Assembly: GCF_020873915.1 (NCBI RefSeq)
Contig: NZ_JAHWGP010000009.1
Location: 124,001 to 188,000 of the forward strand
Origin: Streptomyces sp. DH5
GTDB lineage: Bacteria > Actinomycetota > Actinomycetes > Streptomycetales > Streptomycetaceae
DNA length: 64,000 nucleotides
Direction of reading: 5' to 3'
Shown: in pieces, positions 8,316 through 19,006 of the stretch
How the letters are laid out: each line of letters opens with the position of its first letter
Numbering within the stretch: position 1 is the first letter of the stretch
Notes under the pieces: generated by a model
Seen by the model: only the letters and a program-made list of their open reading frames with translations
What the model was told of the DNA's origin: nothing
Database searches by the model: none
Made by a program: the position numbers and the translations under genes

Positions 8316-8404
8316 CCGCAACCGGAACACCCGTTCCCCTCGTCCTCCCCCGCAACATCAACTACGGGGCCGGCGTCGGGAGTCGGCCGGTGAGGGGTGC
8401 CGAC

Positions 8405-10162
8405 ATGGACCGCACGGACCCGCAGGAACCGACGACCACGGCGGACACCCCGGCCCCGGAACCGGCGCCGGGTGAGGTGTCGGGGGTTCCGGGACCGGCC
8501 CCGGAACCGGCGCCCGGCGAGGCGTTGGGGGTTCCGGAACCCACGCACTCCTCGCCGGGCCTGAACACCCCGGACGGCGGCGGTCAGGCCCCGCCGGATG
8601 CTCCGGACGAGGAGGGACCGCCGCACCGGGCCCCGACGCGTGCGGAGCCGGCAACCGGGCCGGCCGGAGCCACCCCGCCCGGCCCGGCCGGGGCGAGGGG
8701 CGCGGACGAAGAGGTGTCTCCGGAGAGCTCGCCCGGAGGTGACTCGCAGCCCGGACCGCCGACACGGGCGGCGGTGGTGACGGGCGGGGCGGGTCCTGCG
8801 GGGTCGGTGGTGACGGGCGGGGCAGGTCCTGCGGGGTCGGTGGTGACGGGCGGGGCGGATCCCGCGGGGTCGGTGGGGGCGGCCGGCCCCGACGCCGCGG
8901 GCGGCGCGGCTTCCCGGAAGGAGCCGGCCGAGGCCACTCCCTCGGGGGCGGCCGGGGTGAAGGACGACGGCGATGGCCAGGCCTCCCCGCCAGGACCTCC
9001 CGGGGTTTCCGGGTCGGGGCGTGCGAAGGGCCGCCCGCCAGGGCCCGCCGGGGCGAGCGGCACGGGTGAGGACGCACCCCCTGGAGAGCCGGCCGGGGGT
9101 GCGTCGCCCGCGGTCCCCGGCGGGCACGCCGGCAAGCGCCGCAGACCCTGGGTCCGCCGGGTCAGGCGCACCGCGCTCGTCCTCGTCCTGCTGCTGATCG
9201 TGCCGGTCCTCGCCGTCGAGACCGCCCTGCGGATCAACTACACGGGGGACCCGGCGGAGGGGACGTACACCCGTGACCGGGACGCCATGTGGCTCGGGCA
9301 CGCCTGGGTCGACGGGCGGAAGAAGGACGCCGACGTCACCGCCCTCGCCCGCCGCCTCGAGGGCACCGGCATCCGCGACCTCTACGTCCACTCCGGTCCC
9401 CTGGAGCACGACGGCACCCTGCCGAAGTCGGCCTACCCGCGTGCCCGCTGGTTCATCGACGCCGTGCACCGCGAGCTCCCCGGCGTCCGGGTCCAGGCCT
9501 TCCTGGGCGACATCCTGGCCAACGGAGGCCCCGAGGGGCTGCACCTGGACCGTGCCGCCACCCGCGCGGAAGTCGTCCGCAGCGCCGGTCAGGTCCTGGA
9601 CACCGGCTACGACGGCGTGCACCTCGACCTGGAGCCGCTGCACTCCGGCGACCGGGACTACCTCACCCTCCTGGACGACCTGCGCGCCCTCACCCGTGCC
9701 GAGGACGCGCGACTCAGCGTCGCCGCCCACCAGATCGACCCGCTCCCGGGTCTGCACTCGGTCGCCGGTCTCTTCGCCGACCACCCCAAGTGGTGGTCCC
9801 AGAAGTTCTTCGGACAGGTGGCCCGGCGCGTCGACCAGATCGCGGTGATGTCGTACGACACCGCACGGCCCCTGGAGAGCACCTACGGCGGCTACGTGGC
9901 CCAGCAGACCTCCCTCGCCCTGGAGGTCACCCCGCCCACCACCCACCTGCTGATGGGCCTGCCCTTCTACTACGAGAGCAACTTCAGCCACTGGGGCCAC
10001 GCCGAGACCGTCGCCGCCGCCGTCCGCGGTGCCCGCCTCGGCCTCTCCCGCACCGACCCCGACCGTGAGCTCTTCGGCGTCGCCCCGTACATCGACTTCG
10101 CGGCGACGGAGACGAACTGGAAGGAGTACCGGGAGGGCTGGCTGCGTCCTACCGCCTCCTGA
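8405..10162 (+). CDS. Membrane-anchored GH18-like TIM-barrel protein with low-complexity N-terminus
   Basis: A 585-aa protein starting at ATG 8405, with GAGGGG upstream. Residues 1-235 are a Pro/Gly/Ala-rich disordered region containing three 11-residue repeats. A basic stretch and one membrane helix follow (about 255-280, LVLVLLLIVPVLAVE). The rest, about 300 aa, resembles glycoside hydrolase family 18 or spore-lysis-type barrels: YDGVHLDLEPL fits the DGxxLDxE catalytic pattern and QIAVMSYDTA fits the MxYD motif. The cytoplasmic disordered tail with an outside catalytic domain is inferred. The substrate (a wall or other glycan) is unknown. The 3' end overlaps the convergent sdhB by 14 bp. 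Confidence 0.75.
   Translation: MDRTDPQEPTTTADTPAPEPAPGEVSGVPGPAPEPAPGEALGVPEPTHSSPGLNTPDGGGQAPPDAPDEEGPPHRAPTRAEPATGPAGATPPGPAGARGADEEVSPESSPGGDSQPGPPTRAAVVTGGAGPAGSVVTGGAGPAGSVVTGGADPAGSVGAAGPDAAGGAASRKEPAEATPSGAAGVKDDGDGQASPPGPPGVSGSGRAKGRPPGPAGASGTGEDAPPGEPAGGASPAVPGGHAGKRRRPWVRRVRRTALVLVLLLIVPVLAVETALRINYTGDPAEGTYTRDRDAMWLGHAWVDGRKKDADVTALARRLEGTGIRDLYVHSGPLEHDGTLPKSAYPRARWFIDAVHRELPGVRVQAFLGDILANGGPEGLHLDRAATRAEVVRSAGQVLDTGYDGVHLDLEPLHSGDRDYLTLLDDLRALTRAEDARLSVAAHQIDPLPGLHSVAGLFADHPKWWSQKFFGQVARRVDQIAVMSYDTARPLESTYGGYVAQQTSLALEVTPPTTHLLMGLPFYYESNFSHWGHAETVAAAVRGARLGLSRTDPDRELFGVAPYIDFAATETNWKEYREGWLRPTAS
8774..8872 (+). repeat. Three 33-bp in-frame tandem repeats
   Basis: Units at 8774-8806, 8807-8839 and 8840-8872 encode VVTGGAGPAGS-like 11-residue repeats in the disordered N-terminus of the GH18-like protein. 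Confidence 0.95.
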
Positions 10163-10913
10163 TCTTCGACCCCAGCCACACCAGCGGGTCGTACTTGCGG
10201 TCAACCGCCCGTTCCTTCAACGGGATCAGCGCGTTGTCCGTGATCTTGATCCCCTCCGGGCAGACCTCCGTGCAGCACTTGGTGATGTTGCAGTAGCCGA
10301 GGCCGTGTTCGTCCTGGGCCGTGCGGCCCCGGTCCAGGCCGGACTCCTCGGCGGCGTCCAGCGGATGCATGTCGAGCTCCGCGACCCGCATCAGGAAGCG
10401 CGGCCCGGCGAAGGCCGGCTTGTTCTCCTCGTGGTCGCGGACCACGTGGCAGACGTCCTGGCACAGGAAGCACTCGATGCACTTGCGGAACTCCTGCGGG
10501 CGCTCCACGTCCTCCTGCGTCATCCGGTACTCGCCCGCACCGACCCCCTCCGGCGGCACGAACGCCGGCACCTGCCGGGCCTTGGTGTAGTTGAAGCCGA
10601 CGTCCGTCACCAGGTCGCGGACCACCGGGAAGGCCCGCAGCGGGGTCACGGTGACCGTCTCGTCCCGCTCGAAGACCGACATGCGGGTCATGCACAGCAG
10701 CCGGGGGCGCCCGTTGATCTCCGCCGAGCACGAGCCGCACTTGCCGGCCTTGCAGTTCCAGCGCACGGCGAGGTCGGGGGCCTGGGTGGCCTGGAGGCGG
10801 TGGATGATGTCGAGCACCACCTCGCCGTCGTTCACCTCGACCCGGAAGTCCTCCAGGCCGCCGCCCCGCACGTCCCCCCGCCACACCTTGAAGCGGGCCT
10901 CGTAGCTGCTCAC
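10149..10913 (-). CDS. sdhB: Succinate dehydrogenase / fumarate reductase iron-sulfur subunit
   Basis: A 254-aa protein starting at GTG (10913-10911), which overlaps the sdhA stop as GTGA, so the two are probably translationally coupled. Ligands for three clusters are visible: [2Fe-2S] in CKAGKCGSC with a later C, then CIECFLCQDVC and CNITKCCTEVCPEG for the [4Fe-4S] and [3Fe-4S] centres. It transfers electrons from the flavoprotein to the membrane anchor. Length and operon order resemble mycobacterial Sdh1 (Rv0247c-Rv0249c). Its 3' end overlaps the convergent GH18-like gene. Confidence 0.95.
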   Translation of the reverse strand: MSSYEARFKVWRGDVRGGGLEDFRVEVNDGEVVLDIIHRLQATQAPDLAVRWNCKAGKCGSCSAEINGRPRLLCMTRMSVFERDETVTVTPLRAFPVVRDLVTDVGFNYTKARQVPAFVPPEGVGAGEYRMTQEDVERPQEFRKCIECFLCQDVCHVVRDHEENKPAFAGPRFLMRVAELDMHPLDAAEESGLDRGRTAQDEHGLGYCNITKCCTEVCPEGIKITDNALIPLKERAVDRKYDPLVWLGSKIRRR

Positions 10914-12844
10914 TCGTGGAGCTCCTCTTCGGCTAGGTACTTGACCAGCTCCTCCTTCTCGAAGAGGGCGAGCAGGTCGGGGCGGATGGGTTCGGTGGTC
11001 TCCCGGGTGAGGGCGATCCGGCCGCGCACCGCTTCGGTGACGGGGAGGGCGCCGTCGGGCTCGGCGAGCGTGCACAGCAGGTTGACGTTGCGCCAGGCGC
11101 GGTCCATGCCGGGGTGGTCCTCGCGGGTGTGCCCGCCGCGCGACTCGGTGCGTTCCAGTGCCGCCCGGGCCACGCACTCGCTGACCAGCAGCATGTTCCT
11201 GAGGTCGAGGGCGAGGTGCCAGCCCGGGTTGAACTGCCGGTGCCCCTCGACCCCGGCGCGGCCGGCCCGCACCCGCAGCTCGGCGAGCCTGTCGAGGGCC
11301 TGCTCCATCTCGGGCGCGCGACGGATGATCCCGACCAGGTCGTTCATCGTCTGCTGGAGCTCCTGGTGCACGGTGTACGGGTTCTCCGGCGGGCCCTCGG
11401 CCGGGGGATCCCCCTCCGCCGAGAAGGGGCGCAGCGCCTCCGCGGCGGCCGTGTCGACCTGTACGTCGTCCACCCGGGGCCGCGCGTCCCCCGCGGCGCC
11501 GGCGTACTCGGCCGCGTGCCGGCCGGCCCGGCGCCCGAACACCAGCAGGTCGGAGAGCGAGTTGCCGCCGAGCCGGTTGGAGCCGTGCATGCCGCCGGCG
11601 ACCTCACCGGCCGCGAACAGTCCCGGCACGCCGCGTGCCGCGGCGGTGTCGGAGTCGACGGCGATGCCGCCCATCACGTAGTGGCAGGTCGGCCCGACCT
11701 CCATGGCCTCCGCCGTGATGTCGACGTCCGCCAGCTCCTTGAACTGGTGGTACATCGACGGCAGCCGGCGCTTGACGACCTCGGCGGGCATGCGCGTGGA
11801 CACGTCCAGGAAGACCCCGCCGTGCGGGGAGCCGCGGCCCGCCTTGACCTCCGCGTTGATGGCGCGGGCCACCTCGTCGCGGGGGAGCAGTTCGGGCGGG
11901 CGCCGGTTGTGGTCCGGGTCCTCGTACCAGCGGTCGCCCTCCTCCTCGGACTCGGCGTACTTGTCCTTGAAGACGTCCGGGACGTAGTCGAACATGAACC
12001 GCCTGCCCTCGGAGTTGCGCAGCACCCCGCCGTCGCCGCGCACCGACTCGGTGACGAGGATGCCCTTCACCGAGGGCGGCCAGACCATGCCGGTCGGGTG
12101 GAACTGCACGAACTCCATGTTCAGCAGCGGCGCCCCGGCCAGCAGCGCCAGTGCGTGCCCGTCTCCGGTGTACTCCCACGAGTTGGACGTCACCTTGAAC
12201 GACTTGCCGATCCCGCCGGTGGCGATCACCACGGCGGGCGCCTGGAGGACGAAGAAGCGCCCGGTCTCCCGCTCGTAGCCGAAGACGCCGGAGACCCGGG
12301 GTCCCTCCTTCAGCACGCGGGTGACCGTGCACTCCTGGAAGACCTTCAGCCGGGACTCGTAGTCCCCGGTCTCCCGGAAGTCCTCCTGCTGGAGGGCGAC
12401 GATCTTCTGCTGGAGGGTGCGGATCAGCTCGAGGCCCGTACGGTCGCCCACATGGGCCAGGCGGGGGTACTCGTGGCCGCCGAAGTTGCGCTGCGAGATC
12501 CGGCCGTCCTTCGTCCGGTCGAACAGCGCGCCCCAGGTCTCCAGCTCCCACACCCGCTGGGGCGCCTCCCGGGCGTGCAGTTCGGCCATCCGCCACTGGT
12601 TGAGGAACTTGCCCCCGCGCATGGTGTCGCGGAAGTGCACCTTCCAGTTGTCGCCGGAGTTGACGTTGCCCATCGCCGCCGCGATGCCGCCCTCGGCCAT
12701 CACGGTGTGCGCCTTGCCGAACAGCGACTTGCAGATCACGGCCGTACGGGCGCCCCGCTCGCGTGCCTCGACGGCGGCGCGCAGGCCCGCGCCGCCGGCC
12801 CCGACCACGACGACGTCCCACTCCTGTCGGTCGACCACGGACAT
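10910..12844 (-). CDS. sdhA: Succinate dehydrogenase / fumarate reductase flavoprotein subunit
   Basis: A 644-aa protein. The N-terminal FAD dinucleotide fold VVVVGAGGAGLRAAVEA is at residues 11-27. Conserved substrate-side motifs include GGIAAAMGN, LLNMEFVQFHPTG and, near residue 390, MGGIAVD with GEVAGGMHGSNRLGGNS, which binds FAD. It oxidises succinate to fumarate in the TCA cycle and respiratory chain at the inner face of the membrane. The start is 16 nt after the sdhC stop. It is the larger, Frd-like actinobacterial type rather than the classical SdhCDAB. Confidence 0.96.
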   Translation of the reverse strand: MSVVDRQEWDVVVVGAGGAGLRAAVEARERGARTAVICKSLFGKAHTVMAEGGIAAAMGNVNSGDNWKVHFRDTMRGGKFLNQWRMAELHAREAPQRVWELETWGALFDRTKDGRISQRNFGGHEYPRLAHVGDRTGLELIRTLQQKIVALQQEDFRETGDYESRLKVFQECTVTRVLKEGPRVSGVFGYERETGRFFVLQAPAVVIATGGIGKSFKVTSNSWEYTGDGHALALLAGAPLLNMEFVQFHPTGMVWPPSVKGILVTESVRGDGGVLRNSEGRRFMFDYVPDVFKDKYAESEEEGDRWYEDPDHNRRPPELLPRDEVARAINAEVKAGRGSPHGGVFLDVSTRMPAEVVKRRLPSMYHQFKELADVDITAEAMEVGPTCHYVMGGIAVDSDTAAARGVPGLFAAGEVAGGMHGSNRLGGNSLSDLLVFGRRAGRHAAEYAGAAGDARPRVDDVQVDTAAAEALRPFSAEGDPPAEGPPENPYTVHQELQQTMNDLVGIIRRAPEMEQALDRLAELRVRAGRAGVEGHRQFNPGWHLALDLRNMLLVSECVARAALERTESRGGHTREDHPGMDRAWRNVNLLCTLAEPDGALPVTEAVRGRIALTRETTEPIRPDLLALFEKEELVKYLAEEELHE

Positions 12845-12860
12845 CAGTCAAAGCCCCCAG

Positions 12861-13697
12861 CTAGAAGAAGCGCGGATCGTCGAAGACACCGGTCGCGACG
12901 AGGTACACGTAGAGGTCGGCGAGCGCCACGCTCAGCAGTGACGCCCAGGCGAGCTGCATGTGCCGGGCGTTGAGCCGGCTCACCCACTGCCACATCCGGT
13001 AGCGCACCGGATGCCGGGAGAAGTGCTTCAGTTTGCCGCCGACGATGTGCCGGCAGGAGTGACACGAGATCGTGTACAGCCAGATCAGCACGATGTTGGC
13101 CAGGAACACCAGGGTGCCGAGTCCCATGTGGCCCCACCGGTAGTCCTCGTCCCGGAAGGCGAGCACGGTGTCGTAGGTCAGGACGCAGGCGACCAGCAGC
13201 GCCGCGTAGAAGAAGTACCGGTGGACGTTCTGGAGGATCAGCGGGAAGCGGGTCTCCCCGGTGTACCTCGCGTGCGGTTCGGCCACCGCGCAGGCCGGTG
13301 GGGACGCCCAGAAGCCCCGGTAGTAGGCCTTGCGGTAGTAGTAGCAGGTCAGGCGGAAGCCGAGCGGGAAGATCAGGATGATGATCGCCGGTGAGAGGCC
13401 CCACCAGCTCCCGAACAGCTCCCAGTTGGGTCCGGCCTTCATCGGCTCGCAGTTCTCCGCCAGGCACGGCGAGTAGAACGGCGAGACGTAGGGGGCCGCG
13501 TAGTAGTCGGCGTTGGCCAGGGCCCGCCAGGTCGAGTAGACGACGAAGGCGAGCAGCCCGGCCGCGGTGGCGGCCGGGGCCAGCCACCAGCGGTCGGTCC
13601 GCAGGTGTGGGGCGGTGATCGCGGCGCGCGTGCCGGTGCGCACACCGCCGGTCGGGGGATGGGGTTCGGTGGCAGGGGGTTCCGTGCCAGTGGCCAC
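12861..13697 (-). CDS. sdhC: Succinate dehydrogenase membrane anchor subunit (five-helix type)
   Basis: A 278-aa protein starting at GTG 13697. Five hydrophobic segments are visible: WWLAPAATAAGLLAFVVYSTW, LSPAIIILIFPLGF, YFFYAALLVACVLTY, LGTLVFLANIVLIWLYTI and ASLLSVALADLYVYLVA. The segment SCHSCRHIVGG with nearby His residues may contribute haem or quinone ligands. It anchors SdhAB and passes electrons to menaquinone (inferred from the family). First gene of sdhC-sdhA-sdhB; a small gene 43 nt upstream may be co-transcribed. Confidence 0.88.
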   Translation of the reverse strand: MATGTEPPATEPHPPTGGVRTGTRAAITAPHLRTDRWWLAPAATAAGLLAFVVYSTWRALANADYYAAPYVSPFYSPCLAENCEPMKAGPNWELFGSWWGLSPAIIILIFPLGFRLTCYYYRKAYYRGFWASPPACAVAEPHARYTGETRFPLILQNVHRYFFYAALLVACVLTYDTVLAFRDEDYRWGHMGLGTLVFLANIVLIWLYTISCHSCRHIVGGKLKHFSRHPVRYRMWQWVSRLNARHMQLAWASLLSVALADLYVYLVATGVFDDPRFF

Positions 13698-13740
13698 GAG
13701 TCCACTCCGGTAGGGGTCGGGGCGCCGCGATCGGCGGTGG

Positions 13741-14034
13741 TCAGGGGGCGTGACGGCCGCGGGCGCCGAGTCCTTCGTCGTCCGTGTCCACCCACAGCGA
13801 GGGGTCGTAGGGCGTGTCGGAGATGGTCACGAGGTCGGGCCGCCTCTGGGGGGCCGCGGCGGTGACCGCCGTCTCCCGCAGCAGCGCGATGCTCTCGCGC
13901 AGGTGATCGGTGTCGGAGCGGACGCGGCGCATCTCCAGGCCGCCGCCGCCCATCAGCTTCTCCAGACGCCCCACCGACCGGATCAGGTCGTCGAGACAGC
14001 GCTGGACGGATGCCAGTTCCTCGTGCACGGACAT
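13741..14034 (-). CDS. Conserved hypothetical protein, probably coiled coil
   Basis: A 97-aa protein with a good ribosome site (GAGGTCAC) before ATG 14034. The first half has heptad-like Leu/Val spacing (LASVQRCLDDLIRSVGRLEKLM) suggesting a short coiled coil. The C-terminus (TISDTPYDPSLWVDTDDEGLG) is acidic. No catalytic motif. Its position directly before sdhC suggests co-transcription, but a role in the complex is not established. Confidence 0.7.
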   Translation of the reverse strand: MSVHEELASVQRCLDDLIRSVGRLEKLMGGGGLEMRRVRSDTDHLRESIALLRETAVTAAAPQRRPDLVTISDTPYDPSLWVDTDDEGLGARGRHAP

Positions 14035-14323
14035 GACGTGACCTCACTTCCACGGGTTCTTGGGCCCAAGGCGGCAACGCTCATGCGCCTGAGAGTGTTG
14101 CGCGTCACACCTTGCGCTGTGAAGGGATGTGCATCGATTGGCCGAGGCGTACGGGTGCATCGTCCGGTGCGCTGCGCCGCACGGGTGGGCTTGTCACCCA
14201 TGGCCGTCGTGTCGCCCCGAGTTGCTGAACCCTTTCCTCTTCAGTGGGCCGCATACATCGGATGAACTCCAAATACCACCAAAAGTGTTCGTAACGCCCG
14301 CGGCTTCCCGGAGGTACTCAGAG

Positions 14324-16576
14324 ATGTCCCACGACGGCGTAGGCCCCCGCGCGGCTCCGCGCTCGGTCGCCCTCCTCACCGCCGGCATCCTCGCGGTACC
14401 CGCGCTGGCTGGATGCGGCTCCGACCACGACCCCGCGGGCGAGCCGCTCGCCGGGGCGGACATCGCGCGCGCCGACCGGGCGAAGCTCGCCGACGGGGGC
14501 ACCCTGCGCTGGGCCGTGGACACCGTCCCGGCCACCCTGAACACCTTCCAGGCGGACGCCGACTCCACCACCTCCCGGATCGCCCAGGCCGTCCTGCCCT
14601 CCCTGTACCGGACGGACGGCAACGGCCGGGTGGTGCCCAACCCCGACTACCTGGAGTCCGCCAGGGTCGTCGACACCGAGCCCAAACAGGTGGTCCTCTA
14701 CCAGCTCGGCCAGCAGGCCGTCTGGAGCGACGGCCGCGAGATCGGCGCCGCCGACTTCGCGGCCCAGTGGCGCGCCCTGTCCGGCAGGGACACCGCCTAC
14801 TGGACCGCCCGCAACGCGGGCTACGACCGCATCGGGAAGATCGAACGGGGCAGGAACGACCTCGAGGTCAAGGTCACCTTCGACCGCCCCTACGCCGACT
14901 GGAAGTCGCTGTTCACCCCGCTCTACCCCAAGGAGGTCATGGGCACCCCGGACTCCTTCAACGACGGGGCGCGCAAGGAGCTGAAGGTCACCGCCGGCCC
15001 CTTCAGGGTGGAGAAGATCGACACCGACAAGGACGAGGTCACCCTCACCCGCAACACCCGCTGGTGGGGCGACCCGGCGAAGCTCTCGACGATCGTGCTG
15101 CGCTCGGTGCCCCGCGACAAGCGGATCTCCGCGCTCAGCGCCGGCACCCTCGACCTGGCCGACATCGACGCCACCGCGGCCGGCCGCGTCGGCGCCGCCG
15201 CCGCGTCCGCGCGCGGCGAGAGCGGGAGCCCTCCTCTCATGGGCCCCGGCGCGGACCGCTCCGCCGCGGACGCGCTGCGCTCCTGGGCGGTCGCCAACGG
15301 CTCCGACGAGGACGCCGCCGACGAGGAGATCTCCGCCCGCAAGAAGCTCCGCAAGAAGGCCGAGAAGTACGCACGTCAGCAGAAGGCCCTCGCGGGCTTC
15401 GAGGTGCGCAAGTCCCTGGAGCCCGCCTACACCCAGCTCGCCCTGAACGGCGCCGACGGCCCCCTCGCCGACGAACGGGTCCGCAGGGCCGTGGCCCGGG
15501 CCCTGGACCGGGGTGCCATCGCCGAGGCCGTGCTGAAGCCGCTGGGCCTGCCCGCCCAGCCCGTCGGCAGCCACCTGGCGCTGGCCGGCCAGGCCGCCTA
15601 CGCCGACGGCAGCGGTGCCCTCGGCGAGCAGGACGCCAAGGAGGCCCGGGCGCTGCTCGCGGACGCGGGCTGGGTGCAGGGAGGCCCGGTCAAGGAGGAG
15701 AAGAAGAAGGAGGAGAAGGCGGCGGGCTCCGAGAACGACGAGGGTTCCGGCGGCGACGAGGCCGCCGGCGACGAGGACGCCGGCGGCAAGGACGCCGGGA
15801 CCGACTCCGAGGGCGGCGACGACGGCACGTACATCGTCGGCCAGGACGACGAGGGGGACGGCGGCGACGACAAGGCCCCCCATGACTCCGGCACCGGCAC
15901 CAAGCAGCTCAACCAGGGCAGCGCGCCCGGCGCCTACGCCCCCAAGGGCACCGCGGCCCCGGCCCGCGCCGACCACGCGCCCGTCGCCAAGGACGGCAAG
16001 GCGCTCACCCTCCGCTTCGTCCTGCCGTCGGGGCCGGGGTCGGACACCCTGGTCACGGTGGCCGACCGGATCTCGGCGATGCTGGAGAGGATCGGCATCC
16101 GCACCGACGTCTCCAAGGTCGACGACGACAGCTACTTCAAGGACCACATCGCCTCCGGCGAGTACGACCTCGCCCTGTACTCGTGGCCCGCGACCGCCTT
16201 CCCCGCCACCGACGCCCGCCCCGTCTACTCCAAGCCGGTCGTCGCGGCCGACGGCTCCCTGAACGTGGAGCAGAACTACACCCGCGTCGGCACCGACCAG
16301 GTGGACCAGCTCTTCGACCAGGCGATCGGCACCCTCGACGACGCCGAGCGCCACGCCCTGATCCGCAAGGCCGACTCCCGCATCTGGGCGGCGGCCGGCT
16401 CGATCCCCCTCTTCCAGCGCCCCGAGCTCACCGCGGCCCGCAGGAACCTGGCCAACGCCGGCGCCTTCGGCCTGCGCACGCCGGTGTTCCAGGACATCGG
16501 CTTCCTGAAGAAGTCCGCGCAGGGCCCGTCGGGCTCACCGGCCGCCACCGCCTCCGGCTCACCGGCCGGGGACTGA
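14324..16576 (+). CDS. Orphan solute-binding lipoprotein, SBP_bac_5 (oligopeptide) family, with acidic insert
   Basis: A 750-aa protein starting at ATG 14324 after GGAGGT. The signal peptide ends in the lipobox LAGC (Cys31), so it is probably a membrane-anchored lipoprotein. The family fold is recognisable: GTLRWAVDTVPATLNTF, YRTDGNGRVVPNPDYL and, near the end, RKADSRIWAAAGSIPLFQRPEL. Unusual for the family is a highly charged Glu/Asp/Gly/Lys-rich insertion at about residues 455-530. No permease or ATPase gene is adjacent, so it may deliver ligand to another transporter, possibly BldK 2.4 kb downstream, or act as a sensor. A strong hairpin separates it from convergent typA. Confidence 0.85.
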   Translation: MSHDGVGPRAAPRSVALLTAGILAVPALAGCGSDHDPAGEPLAGADIARADRAKLADGGTLRWAVDTVPATLNTFQADADSTTSRIAQAVLPSLYRTDGNGRVVPNPDYLESARVVDTEPKQVVLYQLGQQAVWSDGREIGAADFAAQWRALSGRDTAYWTARNAGYDRIGKIERGRNDLEVKVTFDRPYADWKSLFTPLYPKEVMGTPDSFNDGARKELKVTAGPFRVEKIDTDKDEVTLTRNTRWWGDPAKLSTIVLRSVPRDKRISALSAGTLDLADIDATAAGRVGAAAASARGESGSPPLMGPGADRSAADALRSWAVANGSDEDAADEEISARKKLRKKAEKYARQQKALAGFEVRKSLEPAYTQLALNGADGPLADERVRRAVARALDRGAIAEAVLKPLGLPAQPVGSHLALAGQAAYADGSGALGEQDAKEARALLADAGWVQGGPVKEEKKKEEKAAGSENDEGSGGDEAAGDEDAGGKDAGTDSEGGDDGTYIVGQDDEGDGGDDKAPHDSGTGTKQLNQGSAPGAYAPKGTAAPARADHAPVAKDGKALTLRFVLPSGPGSDTLVTVADRISAMLERIGIRTDVSKVDDDSYFKDHIASGEYDLALYSWPATAFPATDARPVYSKPVVAADGSLNVEQNYTRVGTDQVDQLFDQAIGTLDDAERHALIRKADSRIWAAAGSIPLFQRPELTAARRNLANAGAFGLRTPVFQDIGFLKKSAQGPSGSPAATASGSPAGD

Positions 16577-16592
16577 CGCCCCGGGCCCGTAC

Positions 16593-16629
16593 GGAAGCGG
16601 CCCACCCCCGCCGGGGGTGGGCCGCTTCC
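16593..16629. terminator. Bidirectional terminator between the SBP gene and typA
   Basis: A 17-bp perfect stem (16593-16609 with 16613-16629) with loop GCC lies between convergent stops at 16576 and 16649. Confidence 0.85.
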
Positions 16630-16648
16630 TCATGCGTACGTGCCGGGG

Positions 16649-18565
<1,917 letters not shown>

Positions 18566-19006
18566 AAAAGGCGTACTCCCGGAGTGCTGAGGAATGCCCC
18601 GCACGAGCGTCTGTGGTGTGCGGGCCCTGCCGGGCTGTACATGCCTCGGCCTCACTCCATGGTACGGGTGCGTGGCGCGGGCCGCCGTCGCGAGCTGTGA
18701 CGCCCCCCACGGTTCACGGGAAGCGGGTAGAGCCGTTCGGATATCGGTGTGCACCGAAACACGTTTCGGACATGTAAACAAAATGGTGCGCCTAAATGTC
18801 CGGATTGCCGGTTCGACTCGGGGAGTGTCAAGCGCGCGAAGGTGTCAATCTTTGCAATTTTTGCTCAAAATATGGACGGTAGGGAGATCCCTATGTCTTC
18901 CGCCCTTGACGCGCGTTGACCGTCTTGGCGAAAGTTCCCCCAAACCACAGAACCTGCCGGTATCTGTGCTGCGCTCAACTCTCCAACCCCCCGGGGGACG
19001 AACACG
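18566..19006. promoter_or_regulatory. typA-bldK divergent regulatory region
   Basis: A 441-bp spacer without a gene. Bases about 18735-18895 are much richer in A/T than the rest of the window (for example CAATCTTTGCAATTTTTGC). Inverted repeats lie at 18744-18757 and 18754-18769. TTGACG/TTGACC hexamers occur near 18903-18923, but I cannot pair them confidently with a -10. It presumably carries the bldK and typA promoters. Confidence 0.5.
18744..18769. promoter_or_regulatory. Overlapping palindromic operator candidates upstream of bldKA
   Basis: TCGGTG-TG-CACCGA (18744-18757) and CCGAAAC-AC-GTTTCGG (18754-18769) share four bases. The second resembles a LacI-family type operator. The two inverted repeats can bind only one dimer at a time or form a composite site. 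Confidence 0.5.

Noticed and set aside
8774-8872. 33-bp repeats considered as a regulatory array
   Set aside because: They are in frame within a disordered coding region and encode an 11-residue repeat.
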